A stretch of 64,000 nt of DNA from Burkholderia thailandensis E264 (GTDB lineage: Bacteria; Pseudomonadota; Gammaproteobacteria; Burkholderiales; Burkholderiaceae), in NCBI RefSeq assembly GCF_000012365.1, contig NC_007650.1:930001-994000 (forward strand). The letters run 5' to 3'. This document shows positions 19,189-27,818 of this stretch, one piece after another; positions within the stretch are counted from its first letter, which is position 1; every line of letters begins with the position of its first letter. The translations under genes and the position numbers were made by a program. The notes under the pieces were generated by a model. The model saw only the letters and a program-made list of their open reading frames with translations. It was not told the origin of the DNA and made no database searches.

Positions 19189-19572
19189 CTCGATTGGCCG
19201 ATGCGACGCGCGTGAGCGCCGGCATCGACGCACGTAGCATTCGGCGCGTGCGAGGCAACTCACCCACCGCGAATCGCCCGACAGCGCCCGAATTTGCGTG
19301 AATCGTCGCGTCTCACGCGCCTTGCGCGCTGCGCGCGCCACCCGTGCGCATGCGCGTCTCGCGCGGCGCGCCGAACGTCGCGAACGGCCGCCGCGAGCGC
19401 TGGAGACGCCGACGCAGGATCGCCGCGCGTGCTTTACACTTGCTTTGCCGTACTGTCGCACGGTCCCCGTGGCGGCGTGTGTGCGCCGTCCGACATACCG
19501 CCCGGAACTGCGATCGCGCGACCGTGTCCGAATCCCGGCAACCCGTCATCACGGCTTCTGGAGGATCCGAAT
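19189..19572. other. gap upstream of the sedolisin gene
   Basis: These 384 bp hold no gene that I can support. The end just before the ATG contains GGAGGATCC, a good ribosome site. A promoter is expected here but no box pair stands out. Confidence 0.4.
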
Positions 19573-21162
19573 ATGGCAAGGCATCTTCACGCCGGCAATG
19601 AATCGCGTATCGTCGCCGAATCCACGTGCATCGGTCCGTGCGATCCGGCCGAGACGATTCGCGTGATGGTGATGTTGCGGCGACAGGAAGAGCAGCACCT
19701 CGATTCGCTGTTGCAAGGCCTCGCGAGCGGCGATCCGAACGCGAAGCCGGTCTCGCGCGAGGCGTTCGCGCGGCGTTTCTGCGCGCATCCCGACGACGTC
19801 AGGAAAGTCGAGGCGTTCGCGCAGCAGCGCGGCCTCGCGGTCGCGCGCGTCGATCCGGTCGAAAGCCTCGTCGTGCTGACGGGCACGATCGCGCAGTTCG
19901 AGGCGGCGTTCGGCGTGAAGCTCGAGCGCTTCGAGCACCGGACGGTCGGCCGGTATCGCGGCCGCACGGGCGACATCACGCTGCCGGACGAGTTGCGCGA
20001 CGTGGTCACCGCGGTGCTCGGGCTCGACGATCGCCCGCAGGCGCGGCCGCACTTCCGGCTGCGGCCGACCTTCCAGCCCGCGCGCGGCGCGGCCGTCACC
20101 TACACGCCGCCGCAGCTCGCGGCGCTCTACGATTTTCCGCCCGGCGACGGCGCGGGCCAGTGCATCGCGATCGTCGAGCTCGGCGGCGGCTACCGGCCGG
20201 CCGAGATCCAGCGGTATTTCAGCGGCCTCGGGCTCGCGCAGCAGCCGAAGCTCGTCGACGTGAACGTCGGCGCCGGCCGCAACGCGCCGACGGGCGATCC
20301 GAGCGGGCCGGACGGTGAAGTCGCGCTCGATATCGAGATCGCGGGCGCGATCGCGCCCGGCGCGACGCTCGCCGTCTATTTCGCGCAGAACAGCGACGCC
20401 GGCTTCATCCAGGCGGTCAACCAGGCCGTGCACGACACGACGAACCGGCCGTCGGTCGTGTCGATCAGCTGGGGCGCGGCGGAGGCGAGCTGGACGTCGC
20501 AATCGATTCAGGCGTTCAACCGCGTGCTGCAATCGGCCGCGGCGCTCGGCGTGACGGTGTGCGTGGCGTCCGGCGACGACGGCTCGAACGACGGCCTGCA
20601 GGACGGCGCGAACCACGTCGATTTCCCGGCGTCGAGCCCGTATGCGCTCGCGTGCGGCGGCACGCGGCTCGACGCGCTGCCGGGGCAGGGCATCCGCAGC
20701 GAGGTCGTGTGGAACGACGAAGCGGCGGGCGGCGGCGCGACGGGCGGCGGCGTCAGCACCGTGTTCGATGCGCCGCAGTGGCAGAGCGGCCTGAGCGCGA
20801 CGCTCGCGCGGGGCGGCGGCGCGGCGCCGCTCGCGAAGCGCGGCGTGCCGGACGTCGCGGGGGACGCGTCGCCCGCGACGGGCTACGAGGTGCTCGTCGC
20901 GGGCACGTCGACGGTGATGGGCGGCACGAGCGCCGTCGCGCCGCTGTGGGCCGCGCTCGTCGCGCGGATCAACGCGGCGGCGGGCAGCCCGGCGGGCTGG
21001 ATCAATCCGAAGCTGTACCGGAACGCGGGAGCGTTGCACGACGTCTCGGTGGGCGAGAACGGCGCATATGCGGCGACGCCGGGCTGGGACGCGTGCACGG
21101 GGCTCGGCAGCCCGGACGGCGCGAAGGTCGCGGCGGCGCTGAAGAGCGGCGCGGCGGCCTGA
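19573..21162 (+). CDS. sedolisin/kumamolisin-type serine-carboxyl peptidase (S53)
   Basis: This 529-residue protein has an N-terminal pro-kumamolisin activation domain (about residues 25-165) and an S53 catalytic domain. The catalytic Glu249 and Asp253 lie in GEVALDIEIAGA, four residues apart as in kumamolisin, and the nucleophile Ser453 is in GGTSAVAPLWAAL. SGDDGSND carries the oxyanion Asp. These enzymes are acid-active endopeptidases. No Sec signal peptide is visible, so the export route is unclear. The ATG at 19573 was chosen for its strong GGAGG site. A carboxypeptidase gene follows on the same strand after 506 bp. Confidence 0.92.
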   Translation: MARHLHAGNESRIVAESTCIGPCDPAETIRVMVMLRRQEEQHLDSLLQGLASGDPNAKPVSREAFARRFCAHPDDVRKVEAFAQQRGLAVARVDPVESLVVLTGTIAQFEAAFGVKLERFEHRTVGRYRGRTGDITLPDELRDVVTAVLGLDDRPQARPHFRLRPTFQPARGAAVTYTPPQLAALYDFPPGDGAGQCIAIVELGGGYRPAEIQRYFSGLGLAQQPKLVDVNVGAGRNAPTGDPSGPDGEVALDIEIAGAIAPGATLAVYFAQNSDAGFIQAVNQAVHDTTNRPSVVSISWGAAEASWTSQSIQAFNRVLQSAAALGVTVCVASGDDGSNDGLQDGANHVDFPASSPYALACGGTRLDALPGQGIRSEVVWNDEAAGGGATGGGVSTVFDAPQWQSGLSATLARGGGAAPLAKRGVPDVAGDASPATGYEVLVAGTSTVMGGTSAVAPLWAALVARINAAAGSPAGWINPKLYRNAGALHDVSVGENGAYAATPGWDACTGLGSPDGAKVAAALKSGAAA

Positions 21163-21668
21163 CGGACGGTGCGCGAGACGGTGCGCGGCGCCGACGCGCC
21201 GGGCGCCGCGTTGCGCAGGCTACGGCGTTGCGGCGCTTGACGCCGCGGGCGGGCTGCCGGAGATTCTGGCGGCGCGCGACGGCGGGAGCCGGTTCCCGCC
21301 GCGGCGGTTCGGCTGCGCCGGCGCACGGTGTGCGCGGTGTACGGCGCTCGGTGCACGACGCCGCCGGCGGCGATGGTGGCGGTGGCGGCGATGGCGACGT
21401 GATGCGCAACGCCGCCGCGCAGCCCGCGCGGCGGTAACGGTTTCGAATTCCCGGCTCGCCGTTGCGACGGAGCCGGGGCCGCAACGGCGCGTCGCTGCCG
21501 CTGCGGCGAAGCAGCGACGGCGGCGGCAGCGCATTGCGCGAGGCCGTTCCGAAGCCGGCCCGGCGCGATTCGCCGCTTGCGGCGCACGCGGCCGGTGCCG
21601 GCGGCAAACGGCTTGGCACGATTGACGATTCGTTCATGCACCCTCAATCGAACAGAAGGAGCAGCACG
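21163..21668. other. GC-rich gap between sedolisin and carboxypeptidase genes
   Basis: These 506 bp hold no gene that I can support. The stretch is rich in GGC/GCC triplet runs (for example 21360-21430). An AAGGAG ribosome site for the next gene lies at 21656-21661. Confidence 0.4.
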
Positions 21669-23333
21669 ATGAGCATCGATTCGACTTCTTCCGGCGGCGC
21701 GCAGCCGCTGCATCACGGCGCTTCGGCCTCGGTTCACGCGCCGCCCCCTATCGTCGTCACGCCGAAGGGCGACGGCGATCAGCCGTTCTTCGATCCGCTC
21801 GCCTACGGCAACGGCCCTGACGATTCGGTGACGGATACGACCGAGGCCGCGGCGATCACGCACCACACGATCCGGATCGACGGCCGCACGATCGCGTACA
21901 CGGCAGCCGCGGGCCACCTCGTGACCGTCGACGAGAGCAGCTCGCAGCCGGCCGCGAAGATCTTCTACGTCGCGTTCACGCAGGACGGCCAGCAGGAGGA
22001 AGCGCGCCCCGTCACGTTCTTCTACAACGGCGGGCCGGGCTCGTCGTCGGTGTTCGTGCTGCTCGGCTCGTTCGCGCCGCGGCGCATCCGCACGTCGATG
22101 CCGAGCTTCACGCCGCCCGCGCCGTACCAGATGGAAGACAATCCGGACAGCCTGATCGACAAGAGCGACCTCGTGTTCATCAACCCGGTGGGCACCGGCT
22201 ACTCGACGGCGATCGCGCCGCGCAGGAACCGCGATTTCTGGGGCGTCGATCAGGACGCGAACTCGATCAAGCAGTTCATCAAGCGCTATCTGACGAAGCA
22301 CAACCGGTGGAATTCGCCGAAGTACCTGTTCGGCGAATCGTACGGCACCGCGCGCAGCTGCGTGCTCGCGTACAAGCTGCACGAGGACGGCGTCGATCTG
22401 AACGGGATCACGCTGCAGTCGTCGATCCTCGATTACCGGCAGGCGGGCAACCCGGTGGGCGCGCTGCCGACCGCGGCGGCCGACGCGTGGTATCACAAGC
22501 GGCTCGGCGTCGCGCCGACGCCGACCGATCTCGGCGCGTTCGTCGAGGAGGTCGCGCAGTTCGCGCGCACCGACTATCTCGACGCGCTGCGCAAGTTTCC
22601 GCAGTCCGACGCGGCCGTCGTCAAGAAGCTGTCCGACTACACGGGCATCGACACGACGACGCTGCTGTCGTGGAGCCTCGACATCGCGGGCTACGACGCG
22701 CGCGGCAACGCGCTGTTCCTCACGACGCTGCTCAAGGCGCGCGACCTCGCGCTCGGCGCGTACGACGGCCGCGTGACCGGAATCGAATCGGGGATCGCGG
22801 GCAAGATCGATCCGAACTCGGGCGGCAACGATCCGACGATGACGGCGGTGTCGGGCGTCTACACGGCGATGTGGAACTCGTATCTGAACGAGCAGTTGAA
22901 GTACACGTCGAACTCGTCGTTCACCGACCTGAACGATCAGGCGTTCAAGTACTGGGACTTCGGCCACATCGATCCGACGGGCGCGCAGCAGGGCGTCGAT
23001 GCGAAGGGCAACGTGATTCTGTACACGGCGGGCGATCTCGCCGCGACGATGGCGTTGAACGTCGACCTGAAGGTGTTGTCGGCGAACGGCCTCTACGATT
23101 TCGTCACGCCGTTCTACCAGACGGTGCTCGATCTGCAGCAGATGCCGCTCGAGGCGCCGACGGTGCGGCAGAATCTGTCCGCGCGGTTTTATCCGTCGGG
23201 GCACATGGTGTATCTCGACGGCGGCTCGCGCACCGCGCTCAAGCGCGATCTCGCGCAGATGTACGAATCGACGGTGCGCGACACCGCGGCGGTGATGCGG
23301 ATTCGCGCGCTGCAGGAGAAAAAGCGCGCGTAG
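21669..23333 (+). CDS. serine carboxypeptidase-like protein (peptidase S10)
   Basis: This 554-residue alpha/beta hydrolase has the S10 hallmarks: TFFYNGGPGSSSVF (oxyanion region), FGESYGT with Ser224 as nucleophile, and then NGLYDFVTP and PSGHMVYLD supplying Asp and His. S10 enzymes remove C-terminal residues at acid pH and are far more common in eukaryotes than in bacteria. There is no evident Sec signal; the first 45 residues are polar. It may act with the upstream sedolisin on the same peptides, but this is inference from position. Confidence 0.88.
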   Translation: MSIDSTSSGGAQPLHHGASASVHAPPPIVVTPKGDGDQPFFDPLAYGNGPDDSVTDTTEAAAITHHTIRIDGRTIAYTAAAGHLVTVDESSSQPAAKIFYVAFTQDGQQEEARPVTFFYNGGPGSSSVFVLLGSFAPRRIRTSMPSFTPPAPYQMEDNPDSLIDKSDLVFINPVGTGYSTAIAPRRNRDFWGVDQDANSIKQFIKRYLTKHNRWNSPKYLFGESYGTARSCVLAYKLHEDGVDLNGITLQSSILDYRQAGNPVGALPTAAADAWYHKRLGVAPTPTDLGAFVEEVAQFARTDYLDALRKFPQSDAAVVKKLSDYTGIDTTTLLSWSLDIAGYDARGNALFLTTLLKARDLALGAYDGRVTGIESGIAGKIDPNSGGNDPTMTAVSGVYTAMWNSYLNEQLKYTSNSSFTDLNDQAFKYWDFGHIDPTGAQQGVDAKGNVILYTAGDLAATMALNVDLKVLSANGLYDFVTPFYQTVLDLQQMPLEAPTVRQNLSARFYPSGHMVYLDGGSRTALKRDLAQMYESTVRDTAAVMRIRALQEKKRA

Positions 23334-23452
23334 CGCAGCGCGATTCGCCGGCGGCGGCGAGCGCCCGGAACGCCATGGCAGCAAGGCGCCGCCGGGCGCT
23401 CGCGAGCGCTTGGAGGCGCCGGCGGCACTTGGCGACGAAAGGCCCGCCGCCG

Positions 23453-24676
23453 TCAACGCTTGCGAATCAGCACATCGGGCGACAACTGCTCGCAGCTGTT
23501 GACGCCGAGCATCGCCAGATTCCGGTCCACTTCCTCGCGCAGCAGGGCAATCGCATGCGCGACGCCGGCCTCGCCCGCCACCGCCGCCGCATAGTTGAAA
23601 GGCCGTCCGACGAACACCATCCGCGCGCCCAGCGCCACGGCCTTCAGCACGTCCGAGCCGCGACGAAAGCCGCTGTCGATCATCACCGGATACCCGTCGC
23701 CGACTGCCTGCACGACGTCGCGCAGGATTCGCATCGGCGATACGGCGCCGTCCAACTGGCGGCCGCCGTGGTTGGACAGGATGATGCCGTCGGCGCCCGC
23801 TTCGCGCGCGATCAGCGCATCGTCGACGCTGAGCACGCCCTTGATCACCAGCTCGCCCGTCCATTGCTCGCGGATTCGCCGCACGTGCGCCCAGCTCAGG
23901 TGGTCGCGCGCGGAGAAATCGCGCAGCACGTTGGCGGAGAGAATCGGCGCGCCGCGCGTCGCAAACGAATTCTCGAAGTGCGGCATGCCGTGCGCGAGCA
24001 ACGTGCGCGCGAACGTGCGCAGCAGCCAGCGCGGCCGCGTCAGCCCGTCCCAGAAGAGGCGCGGGCTCGGGCGCAGCGGCGTCGAGAAGCCGCTGCGCAC
24101 GTTGTTTTCGCGGTTTGCGGACACCGGAATGTCGACGGTGACCACGAGCGTCCGGTAGCCGGCGCGCGCGACGCGCTCGACGAGCGCGCGGATGCGGCCG
24201 GCGTCGCCCGGGAGGTACGCCTGGAACCACGTGCCGGGCGCGGCGGCGGCCACGTCTTCGAGCGGAATCAGCGACGAGCCGCTCATGATCGACGCGATCC
24301 CCGCGCGCTGCGCCGCACGCGCGAGCACGACGTCGCCGCGATACGTCGACAACGCGTGGATGCCCATCGGCGCGATGCCGAACGGCGACGCGTAGCGGCG
24401 GCCGAACAATTCGACGCCCTGCCGCCGCTGCGAAACGTCGCGCAGCACGCGCGTCACGAAGCCGTACTCGTCGAATACCGCGCGGTTGTCGTCGCGGGTG
24501 CGGTTGTCTTCGGCCGCGCCGCTGACGTAGCCGAAGATCGGGCGCGGCAGCGCGCGGCGCGCCTTCGCCTCGAAGTCGTGCAGGCTCAGGACGTCCCGCA
24601 GGACGCGCGGCGGCCTCGCGGCGGCGCCTGCCGCAGGCGGGCTCTGTTCGACGATGGGAGAGGTAACGGTGCTCAT
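23453..24676 (-). CDS. FMN-dependent alpha-hydroxy-acid dehydrogenase (LldD family)
   Basis: This 407-residue FMN enzyme of the L-lactate dehydrogenase/glycolate oxidase/mandelate dehydrogenase family has the SNHGGRQLD active-site motif with the catalytic His and Arg. TVDIPVSANRENNVRSGF, GVLSVDDA and the FMN-phosphate region DSGFRRGSDV are also present. It oxidises an L-2-hydroxy acid to a keto acid. The ATG at 24676 lies 102 bp from a divergent LysR gene, its likely regulator. A permease of the alpha-ketoglutarate type lies beyond, which fits uptake and oxidation of hydroxy acids. The exact substrate is unknown. Confidence 0.87.
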   Translation of the reverse strand: MSTVTSPIVEQSPPAAGAAARPPRVLRDVLSLHDFEAKARRALPRPIFGYVSGAAEDNRTRDDNRAVFDEYGFVTRVLRDVSQRRQGVELFGRRYASPFGIAPMGIHALSTYRGDVVLARAAQRAGIASIMSGSSLIPLEDVAAAAPGTWFQAYLPGDAGRIRALVERVARAGYRTLVVTVDIPVSANRENNVRSGFSTPLRPSPRLFWDGLTRPRWLLRTFARTLLAHGMPHFENSFATRGAPILSANVLRDFSARDHLSWAHVRRIREQWTGELVIKGVLSVDDALIAREAGADGIILSNHGGRQLDGAVSPMRILRDVVQAVGDGYPVMIDSGFRRGSDVLKAVALGARMVFVGRPFNYAAAVAGEAGVAHAIALLREEVDRNLAMLGVNSCEQLSPDVLIRKR

Positions 24677-24720
24677 TGACGGGCGCTTTCCTGACGTGAC
24701 GCAGGCATTCTAGGCAGCCG

Positions 24721-24778
24721 CCGTATCGAAAAAAAGCGATAATCTTCAAACGAAATCGTTCGATAAAAGCGAAGAATC
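24721..24778. promoter_or_regulatory. divergent control region for the dehydrogenase and LysR genes
   Basis: This AT-rich stretch holds TATCG-N8-CGATA (24724-24741). A wider perfect dyad is formed by TATCGAA at 24724-24730 and TTCGATA at 24759-24765. Such dyads are typical of LysR-type operators next to the regulator gene. The promoters of both genes must lie in the 102-bp gap. Confidence 0.55.
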
Positions 24779-25666
24779 ATGGCAACTCCGACGCTCAAGC
24801 AACTGGACGCCTTCTACTGGGCGGCGACTTGCGCGAATTTCTCGACCGCGGCGCAGCGGCTTCATCTGTCGATCTCGTCGTTATCGAAGCGGATCAACGA
24901 GCTGGAGCAGGTGGTCGGGCGCACGCTGTTCGATCGCAGCGGGCATCGCGCGGTGCTGACCGAGGACGGCGCCGCGCTGCTGCCGGCCGCCGTTCGCGTG
25001 CTGGAATCGGTGGCCGCGCTGCAGGACGCGTTCGCGGGCGACAAGGGATTGAGCGGGCGGCTGCGCTTCGGCGTCGGCGAACTCTCGGCGTTGACATGGC
25101 TGCCGCGTTTCGTCGCCGCCGTGCAGGCGTTGCATCCGCAGTTGAGCCTCGAGCCGTACGTCGACGTGGGCGCGGCGCTCGAAGAGAAGGTGGACGCGGG
25201 CGAGCTCGATTTCGCGGTGATCGCGGGCCGTTCGTCACGCGGCAGCGTCCTGTCGCAGCCGGTGGCCGACGCCCGGTTCGCATGGATGGCCGCGGAGAAG
25301 CTGGCGGGCGGCGAGCGCGCGTTGACGCCGGCGTTGCTCGCGCGCCATGCGCTCGTCATTCTGCCTGCGGGCTCGGGCGTCACGCGCATCCTCGACGAAT
25401 GGCTGCTCGCGTGCGGGATCAATCATCCGCGGCGCATCGCGTGCAACAACTGGAGCGCGGTGGCCGGCATGCTGCGCGAAGGCGTCGGCATCGGCTTCCT
25501 GCCCGCCGACTGGGCCGATGCGCGAACGGGCGGCGGCCTCGTGCAACTGACGAGCGAGCCGCCGCTCTCGCCGCTCCACTATGCGTTCCAGTGGCGGCGC
25601 GGGGACATGCGCGGGCTGATTCCGTCGATGCTGGCGCTCGTGCGGCGGCACGCGGATTTTCGCTGA
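24779..25666 (+). CDS. LysR-family transcriptional regulator
   Basis: This 295-residue protein has an N-terminal winged helix-turn-helix (LKQLDAFYWAATCANFSTAAQRLHLSISSLSKRINELE) and a C-terminal periplasmic-binding-like effector domain. It is divergent from the hydroxy-acid dehydrogenase and probably controls it, with the hydroxy acid as inducer. The start codon directly follows the operator-like dyads. Confidence 0.9.
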   Translation: MATPTLKQLDAFYWAATCANFSTAAQRLHLSISSLSKRINELEQVVGRTLFDRSGHRAVLTEDGAALLPAAVRVLESVAALQDAFAGDKGLSGRLRFGVGELSALTWLPRFVAAVQALHPQLSLEPYVDVGAALEEKVDAGELDFAVIAGRSSRGSVLSQPVADARFAWMAAEKLAGGERALTPALLARHALVILPAGSGVTRILDEWLLACGINHPRRIACNNWSAVAGMLREGVGIGFLPADWADARTGGGLVQLTSEPPLSPLHYAFQWRRGDMRGLIPSMLALVRRHADFR

Positions 25667-25988
25667 GCCGGGGTTCGGCTCGCGTCGGGATGTCGGGATC
25701 GTTGGCGTCTTGTCGCCTGGCGGCGACACGGGCGCGGGAGGCGGCGTGGGGCGCGGCGTCAACGGCGGGCGCGGCGAGAGCATGCCGGCGCGTGCCGGGC
25801 TTGCCCGCCCGATCGCCCGATCGCCCGAGCGCCCGGACGGCGCGGCGACGCGGCCGGCTCGGCGAAGCGGAAAAGCAGTGAGGCAGTGAGACGGCGAAAC
25901 GACGAAACGTCAGGCGGGATGACCGGCGGGATGACCGGCGGCCGCGCAGCCGTTCGTCCCGCTCGCATCGGTGTCCGGCGCGCCGGAT
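25667..25988. other. gap between convergent LysR and permease genes
   Basis: These 322 bp lie between the 3' ends of two convergent genes. A GGCGGGATGACC direct repeat stands at 25914-25937. No gene or clear bidirectional terminator was seen. Confidence 0.4.
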
Positions 25989-27308
25989 TCAATCCTGGTC
26001 GATGCAGGACACTTCCTTCGGATCGGGCATCCACAGGTAGCACAGCAGCGACATCAGCACGCACGCGGACACATACCAGAAGAACCAGGTCTCGTGACCG
26101 ATGCTCTTCGTCCACAGCGCGATGTATTCGGCCGTGCCGCCGAACAGCGACACCGTGATCGCGTAAGGCAGACCGACGCCCAGCGCGCGGATCTCGACCG
26201 GAAACAGCTCGGCCTTCGCGACCGCGCTGACGGACGAATAGAGGCTCACGATCAGCAGCGCCGCCGAGATCAGCGCGAGTGCGCCGCCCATCGTCCTGGC
26301 CGTCGTCAGCGCGCTGAAGATGGGCACCGTGCACAGCGTGCCGAGCACGCCGAACGCGATCAGCAGCGGACGGCGGCCGATGCGGTCGGACAGGCTGCCG
26401 AACACCGGCTGCATCAGCACGAACGCGATCAGGCTGATCACGGACACCATCGATGCGTCCGCCTTGCTCATCCCCGCGCTGTTGACGAGGAACTTCTGCA
26501 TGTACGTCGTGTACGCGTAGAACGCCACCGTGCCGCCGAGCGTCAGGCCCGCGACGATCAGGCAGGCGCGCTTGTGCCGAAGCAGTCCGGCGGCCGACGC
26601 GCGGCTGCGCCGGCTTTGCCGGTGCTGCTCGAACGATTCCGTTTCCTCCATGTTCCGGCGCAGGAAGATCGCGACGCCCGCCGCGAGCGAGCCGATCAGG
26701 AACGGAATGCGCCAGCCCCAGCTTTCGAGTTGCGCGGCGCTCAGGAAGAACTGCTGCAGCGCGACCAGCACCGCCATCGCGAGCAGTTGGCCGAGCGACA
26801 GCGTCGCGAACAGGAAGCTCGAATAGAACCCGCGGTTCGTCTTGTCGGCCATCTCGCTCAGATAGGTGGCCGAGCTCGCGTATTCGCCGCCGAGGCTAAG
26901 GCCCTGCAGCAGCCGCGCGAGAACGAGCAGCACGGGCGCCGCGATGCCGATGGTGCCGTAGCCGGGCGTGAGGCCGATGATCAGCGAGCCCGCGCACATC
27001 GCGAGCACCGAGATCAGCAGCGCGGCCTTGCGTCCCTTGCGATCCGCGTACAGGCCCACCAGCCAGCCGCCGATGGGCCGCATCACGAAACCGACGGCGA
27101 AGATCGCCGCGGTGTTGAGCAACTGCCCGGTCTGGCTGCCGGACGGAAAGAAGACCTTCGCGAAATACAGCGAAAACGCCGAGTACACGTACCAGTCGTA
27201 GTACTCGATCAGATTGCCGACCGATCCGCTGAAGATCGAGCGAAGGCGGGCGAGGGTCCCCGCCGGCGGGGAATAGGGGGGAGTGGCAAGAGGGCTGGCT
27301 TGCGACAC
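25989..27308 (-). CDS. MFS transporter, metabolite:H+ symporter (KgtP/ShiA-like)
   Basis: This 439-residue permease has 12 predicted helices and the MHS-family start GNLIEYYDWYVYSAFSLYFAK. The loop signature GLYADRKGRKAAL (2-3 loop) and RLLQGLSLGGEY also fit. It most resembles alpha-ketoglutarate permeases; substrates in the family include dicarboxylates, shikimate and betaine. It starts with GTG at 27308, with GGAGA about seven bases upstream. Its position near the hydroxy-acid dehydrogenase suggests organic acid uptake. Confidence 0.88.
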   Translation of the reverse strand: MSQASPLATPPYSPPAGTLARLRSIFSGSVGNLIEYYDWYVYSAFSLYFAKVFFPSGSQTGQLLNTAAIFAVGFVMRPIGGWLVGLYADRKGRKAALLISVLAMCAGSLIIGLTPGYGTIGIAAPVLLVLARLLQGLSLGGEYASSATYLSEMADKTNRGFYSSFLFATLSLGQLLAMAVLVALQQFFLSAAQLESWGWRIPFLIGSLAAGVAIFLRRNMEETESFEQHRQSRRSRASAAGLLRHKRACLIVAGLTLGGTVAFYAYTTYMQKFLVNSAGMSKADASMVSVISLIAFVLMQPVFGSLSDRIGRRPLLIAFGVLGTLCTVPIFSALTTARTMGGALALISAALLIVSLYSSVSAVAKAELFPVEIRALGVGLPYAITVSLFGGTAEYIALWTKSIGHETWFFWYVSACVLMSLLCYLWMPDPKEVSCIDQD

Positions 27309-27818
27309 GTGATGTCTCCGGTTTCGATTGTCTTCATGGCCCGTGCGATTGCCGACGCCGGACGGCGGCGCGCGGTCGGGTGCAGCAAGGGTAAGAGGAG
27401 GACGTAATCGGCGGAAAGCGAAATAATCGGAACAAGTTTGTTCGCTTTTATGGAAGCTTCCGCGAAGAGACGAACTGGTGGCGCGGCGGGGCCACGTGTC
27501 GCGCCGAAAGCCGGACGCGCCGCGCGACGGTTGCCGCGCGGCGCGTCACGGCTCCGGATATTCCCGCATGCTCCCGCGCGCGGGCATCCCGCTTCATGTC
27601 GGCCGCTTGCGCGGGCGGCGGCGTCGTCATCCGGAACGCCGGCGCGATCGCGCGGCACTCATTCGGGCTGTGCAGCCGATCGATCCGGCGCATCGGCGCA
27701 TCCGCGCCGGACCGATCGGCTTGCTTTCGACGGAGCGAACGTGCCGGCGCGCGATCGTTGCGTGATTGTTGCGTGATCGTCGCGGCCGGCGGGCCCGCGA
27801 AGCGCAGGCTCGGTGCCG
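27309..27818. other. gap between M4 protease and permease genes
   Basis: These 510 bp hold no supported gene. The part at 27410-27460 is AT-rich and is probably the permease promoter. A tandem GCGTGATTGTTGCGTGATCG occurs at about 27760-27779, just past the protease stop. Confidence 0.4.

Noticed and set aside
20883..24749. 1288-codon open frame on the minus strand
   Set aside because: It is antisense to the carboxypeptidase and sedolisin genes and out of frame with the dehydrogenase. The composition is Arg/Ala-rich without motifs, a by-product of high third-position GC.
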